36,491 bases of DNA, from assembly GCA_017559845.1 (NCBI GenBank), contig JAFYQQ010000007.1, forward strand, positions 1 through 36,491, in the 5' to 3' direction. Positions 33,729 to 36,491 of this stretch are shown piece by piece. This stretch comes from Bacteroidaceae bacterium (lineage in GTDB: Bacteria > Bacteroidota > Bacteroidia > Bacteroidales > Bacteroidaceae). The position numbers and the translations under genes are program-made. How positions within the stretch are numbered: position 1 is the stretch's first letter; every line of letters begins with the position of its first letter. Under the pieces are notes generated by a model. It saw only the letters and a program-made list of their open reading frames with translations, was not told the origin of the DNA and did not search any database.

Positions 33729-34649
33729 TTATCGGTTCAACTGGAACTTGGTGATACCATCCTTCAGATAGCCCACAATCTGCTTGGCTGCCGCAATGCC
33801 GGCATTGGCATTGGCCTCGGCGGTCTGTGCGCCCATCTTCTTGGGTGTGGAGAAATATCTGCCGGGGAATTTCTCGGCAAAGGCGGCATCGGCATCGGGC
33901 ATAATATCCGTAACATACTTGATGTCAGCACGTTCTTCCATAATCTTCATCAGGCCTTCCTCGTCAATCACCTCCTTGCGTGCGGTGTTCACCAGAATGG
34001 CACCGGGCTTCATGCTACCCACCAGGGCGGCATTGATGCTCTTGCGGGTCTCGGCTGTAGCGGGGATATGGAGTGATACAATGTCGCAGGTGGCAAACAG
34101 TTCTTCCTGGTTGGCCACGGCATGCACGCCAGCCTCTTCAATGGCCTGTGCGGGGCAGTAGGCGTCGTATGCGCTCACCTCCATGCCGAATCCCTTGGCA
34201 ATGCGTGCCACGTTGCGGCCCACGTTTCCGAAGGCCAGAATGCCCAGGCGCTTGCCCATCAGCTCGCTTCCGCTCTTGCCGTTGTAGAAGTTGCGCACGG
34301 CATAGACCAGCATACCCATCACCAGTTCAGCCACGGCATTGCTGTTCTGTCCGGGAGTGTTCATAGCCACCACGTTGTGAGCTGTGGCAGCCTCCAGATC
34401 CAAGTTGTCGAATCCGGCACCCGCACGCACCACAATCTTCAGGTTCTTGGCAGCGTCTAACACCTCGGCATCCACCTTGTCGCTGCGCACAATCAGCGCG
34501 TCAGCATCGCTCACAGCCTCAAGCAACTCGCTCTTCTGTGTATATTTCTCAAGCAGCGCCAGTTCATAACCCGCCGCTTCAATCACCTCTCTGATGCCCT
34601 GCACCGCAGTGGCGGCAAAGGGCTTTTCCGTAGCAATCAATACTTTCAT
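33729..34649 (-). CDS. serA: D-3-phosphoglycerate dehydrogenase (short form)
   Basis: SerA oxidises 3-phosphoglycerate to 3-phosphohydroxypyruvate with NAD, opening serine synthesis. The protein has 306 residues and no ACT or ASB regulatory domain, so it is the short, type III-like form. The NAD motif is LAFGNVGRN at about 138-146 and the catalytic Arg is 224 (NTARKEVIDE). Where the usual enzyme has the catalytic His in a TPHxGA motif, this one reads TPKKMGA, with Lys at 270-271. It is 47 bp after serC and shares its transcript. Confidence 0.93.
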   Translation of the reverse strand: MKVLIATEKPFAATAVQGIREVIEAAGYELALLEKYTQKSELLEAVSDADALIVRSDKVDAEVLDAAKNLKIVVRAGAGFDNLDLEAATAHNVVAMNTPGQNSNAVAELVMGMLVYAVRNFYNGKSGSELMGKRLGILAFGNVGRNVARIAKGFGMEVSAYDAYCPAQAIEEAGVHAVANQEELFATCDIVSLHIPATAETRKSINAALVGSMKPGAILVNTARKEVIDEEGLMKIMEERADIKYVTDIMPDADAAFAEKFPGRYFSTPKKMGAQTAEANANAGIAAAKQIVGYLKDGITKFQLNR

Positions 34650-34696
34650 TGTACGTCTCTCTCCCCTCCTTTTAATATATATAATAATGTAGAATA

Positions 34697-35764
34697 TTAA
34701 ATTTTGTTCTCAAATTCCTTCATGCAGGCCACCAGCGCGTTCACACCCTCGATAGTCTGTGCGTTGTAGCAGCTGGCACGGAATCCGCCCACGATGCGGT
34801 GGCCCTTGATGCCTACCATACCGCACTCTGTGGCGAAATTCAGGAAGTCAGCCTCCAGTTCCTTGTACTCGTCGTTCATCACAAAGCAGATGTTCATCAA
34901 GCTGCGGTCCTCTTCGGCAGCAGTACCGCGGAACAGCTTGTTGCGGTCAATCTCGCCATAGAGGATTTCCGCACGCTCGCGGGCAATCTTGTCCATAGCC
35001 TGCACACCACCCTGGGCCTTCACCCAGCGAAGGTTCTGCATCATGCAGTAGATGGGTACAACGGGAGGCGTGTTGAACATGCTTCCGTTCTTCACATGCG
35101 TCATGTAGTTCATCATGGTGGGGATGTTGCGGCTCACCTTCTCCAGGGCATCCACCTTAACGATGAGGATATTCACGCCCGCCATGCTGATGTTCTTCTG
35201 CGCACCGGCATAGATGAGGTTATACTTGCTCACGTCGATGGGACGGCTCATGATGTCGCTGCTCATGTCAGCAATCAGGGGCACGGGGCTATCCATGTCA
35301 TGGCGCATCTCGGTACCGTAAATGGTATTGTTTGTTGTAATGTGCAGATAGTCTGCATCGGCAGGGATTTCAAAACCCTTGGGGATATAGTTGTAGTTGG
35401 TATCCGCGCTGCTGGCCACTTCAACCGTCTCGCCGAAGAGCTGCGCCTCCTTCATGGCCTTCTTTGACCACACACCGGTGTTCAGATAAGCGGCCTTCTT
35501 CTCCAGGAAGTTGTAGGGCACACGGCAAAACTCCGTACTGGCACCACCAGCAAGGAAAATAACCTCATAGCCTTCGGGGATATCCAACAATTCTTTTGTC
35601 AAGGCTACAGCCTCGTCCACAACGGGCTGAAAGTACTTGGCACGGTGGCTTATCTCCATAAGGCTCAAACCATTACCATCAAAATCAAGACACGCGGCAG
35701 CTGTCGCTTCAATAACTTCACGGGGCAGCATGCTGGGCCCTGCGTTAAAATTGTACTTTTTCAT
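34697..35764 (-). CDS. serC: Phosphoserine aminotransferase
   Basis: SerC converts 3-phosphohydroxypyruvate and glutamate to phosphoserine and 2-oxoglutarate, and can also serve PLP synthesis. The 355-residue enzyme has the N-terminal [13 protein letters not shown] signature, the [13 protein letters not shown] phosphate-site segment and the PLP Lys in [12 protein letters not shown]. It is the first gene of a serC-serA-DUF1015-yigZ operon. serB is not in the window. Confidence 0.97.
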   Translation of the reverse strand: MKKYNFNAGPSMLPREVIEATAAACLDFDGNGLSLMEISHRAKYFQPVVDEAVALTKELLDIPEGYEVIFLAGGASTEFCRVPYNFLEKKAAYLNTGVWSKKAMKEAQLFGETVEVASSADTNYNYIPKGFEIPADADYLHITTNNTIYGTEMRHDMDSPVPLIADMSSDIMSRPIDVSKYNLIYAGAQKNISMAGVNILIVKVDALEKVSRNIPTMMNYMTHVKNGSMFNTPPVVPIYCMMQNLRWVKAQGGVQAMDKIARERAEILYGEIDRNKLFRGTAAEEDRSLMNICFVMNDEYKELEADFLNFATECGMVGIKGHRIVGGFRASCYNAQTIEGVNALVACMKEFENKI

Positions 35765-35817
35765 TTTTTACCTTAATTATGAATACGCTTAATATTCAGA
35801 TTTTCTTTTTGAAGATG

Positions 35818-35825
35818 CAAAGGTA
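35818..35825 (-). promoter_or_regulatory. -7 element of the serC operon
   Basis: The minus strand reads TACCTTTG, an exact TAnnTTTG match, about 53 bp before the serC start. The -33 TTG is not clear. Confidence 0.55.
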
Positions 35826-35894
35826 ACAAATATATTCTAAAATAAGTAAAATATAGAGCCAATTTTGTGTCCCGACAATTTTATTTGAAAAAAT

Positions 35895-35925
35895 TTGGCC
35901 GTTTCTCAGAAAAGCCCTACCTTTG
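35895..35925 (+). promoter_or_regulatory. Promoter of tRNA-Pro
   Basis: TTG at 35895-35897, a 20-bp spacer, then TACCTTTG at 35918-35925. It lies 19 bp before the mature tRNA. Confidence 0.8.
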
Positions 35926-35944
35926 CACCGCTTTTCGAAAGCGC

Positions 35945-36017
35945 CGGGGTGTAGCGCAGTTGGTAGCGCACCTGGTTTGGGACCAGGTGGTCGCCCGTTC
36001 GAGCCGGGTCACCCCGA
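35945..36017 (+). tRNA. tRNA-Pro(UGG)
   Basis: CGGGGTG at 35945-35951 pairs with CACCCCG at 36010-36016, discriminator A. The anticodon stem CCTGG/CCAGG encloses TTTGGGA, anticodon TGG. The T arm has GCCCG TTCGAGC CGGGT. CCA is not encoded (ACA follows). Confidence 0.95.
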
Positions 36018-36037
36018 CAAAAAAACAAAGAAAAAGT

Positions 36038-36067
36038 TTGCAGGTTCAAAAAAAAGTTGTACCTTTG
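36038..36067 (+). promoter_or_regulatory. Promoter of tRNA-Cys
   Basis: TTG at 36038-36040, a 19-bp spacer, then TACCTTTG at 36060-36067. It lies between the two tRNA genes, so they can be transcribed separately. Confidence 0.8.
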
Positions 36068-36085
36068 CAGCGCAAAAACAAAAAC

Positions 36086-36160
36086 GGTGCCTTGGATGAG
36101 TGGCTTAGTCTCTGGTCTGCAAAACCAGCCACGGCGGTTCGAATCCGCCAGGCACCTCCA
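36086..36160 (+). tRNA. tRNA-Cys(GCA)
   Basis: GGTGCCT at 36086-36092 pairs with AGGCACC at 36150-36156, discriminator T, with CCA encoded at 36158-36160. The anticodon loop CTGCAAA lies between CTGGT and ACCAG, giving anticodon GCA. The T arm is GGCGG TTCGAAT CCGCC. Confidence 0.95.
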
Positions 36161-36165
36161 AAAAG

Positions 36166-36197
36166 AACGCTATATCAACTCCGATGTAGCGTTTTTC
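36166..36197 (+). terminator. Terminator after tRNA-Cys
   Basis: AACGCTATATC (36166-36176) pairs with GATGTAGCGTT (36183-36193), including one T-G pair, around a short AACTCC-type loop. A T-run with TTTTTCTTTT follows. Confidence 0.85.
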
Positions 36198-36236
36198 TTT
36201 TATTTTCTGATGCAACGTTTGGGGCTCAGTAGAAAT

Positions 36237-36491
36237 TTACTGTGGATAAGCATAAAGTTTTGCCACTCTGAATAGAAAGAACTTTTTATCCGCTACTCCT
36301 CTAAGGTTAGCTCTAAAGAGTTTTATTTTCGCATTGAATGATTCAGCCATAGCATTTGAGGAGCGATTGTTGTAGAAGTTTAGTATTTCATCATAATGTT
36401 CATAGAATGTAGCAGCAATTACATTGAAGGAATGCAAACCGGCTTTCTCCACTTTGTTGTACCACCGTGCCATTGAAAGTCTGGCAGCATC
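36237..36491 (-). mobile_element. ISL3-like transposase, C-terminal part, cut by the window edge
   Basis: The minus-strand frame is open from the window edge to TAA at 36237, giving about 84 residues of a longer protein. The segment NNRSSNAMAESFNAKIKLFR and the following LRGVADKKFFLFRVAKLYAYP resemble the end of ISL3-family (IS204/IS1001/IS1096/IS1165) transposases, with the late catalytic Glu region in MAESFNAK. An internal ATG at 36473 is not the true start. The element's end should lie near GGGGCTCAGTAGAAATTTA at 36220-36238, but without the other end this cannot be confirmed. Whether the element is intact outside the window is unknown. Confidence 0.8.

Overview
The window looks like chromosomal DNA of a Bacteroidales bacterium, probably Prevotellaceae or a close relative. 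This rests on the repeated promoter pattern TTG, 19-20 bp, TAnnTTTG (the Bacteroidetes sigma-ABfr type), scarce Shine-Dalgarno sequences, a type IX secretion style C-terminal domain, an HU/CCDC81-SPOR protein, and lineage-typical forms of LuxS, SerA and CysCDN. The genus is an inference; nothing here fixes it.

Left part (1-9.5 kb, all minus strand): a PAPS-making and sulfotransferase operon (cysC-cysD-cysN, sulfotransferase, small membrane protein) lies downstream of an SLC13 anion permease and a large secreted CotH-domain protein. It resembles the Bacteroides clusters that sulfate sterols. Next (9.6-11.4 kb, minus) is mtnN-luxS plus a small exported protein, which detoxify S-adenosylhomocysteine and make the AI-2 precursor. 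Divergent from it (11.5-13.0 kb, plus) is an SO_0444-type metal permease with a C-terminal HMA domain, followed by a tiny TPR-like protein.

13.1-17.2 kb (plus) is a complete aromatic amino acid branch: pheA, a class I aminotransferase, a DAHP synthase-chorismate mutase fusion and tyrA. It is preceded by an unlisted 21-residue leader peptide in which 10 residues are Phe or Tyr, and by RNA segments that can fold as protector, antiterminator and terminator. This is a classical translation-coupled attenuator and is the strongest discovery candidate in the window. After tyrA come seven CTAG tetramers at an exact 9-bp period.

17.4-23.7 kb (plus) encodes a TolC-HlyD-ABC permease-ABC ATPase export system. 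Its first gene has a sigma-54 type promoter (GG-N10-GC). A convergent minus-strand operon at 25.3-29.2 kb carries rmlC, a lipoprotein, an NtrC-type sigma-54 activator and its histidine kinase, so the two may form one regulatory circuit. Between them, and at the window's left edge, lie about 215-bp interspersed multi-hairpin repeats, short GCTCA-type repeats and an eight-unit 42-bp tandem array.

Right part: an HU-SPOR envelope protein, an FHA protein with a zinc ribbon and a Cof-type HAD phosphatase (plus); then YigZ/IMPACT, a DUF1015 protein, serA and serC (a minus-strand serine operon); then tRNA-Pro(UGG) and tRNA-Cys(GCA), each with its own promoter; and finally the 3' part of an ISL3-like transposase cut by the window edge.
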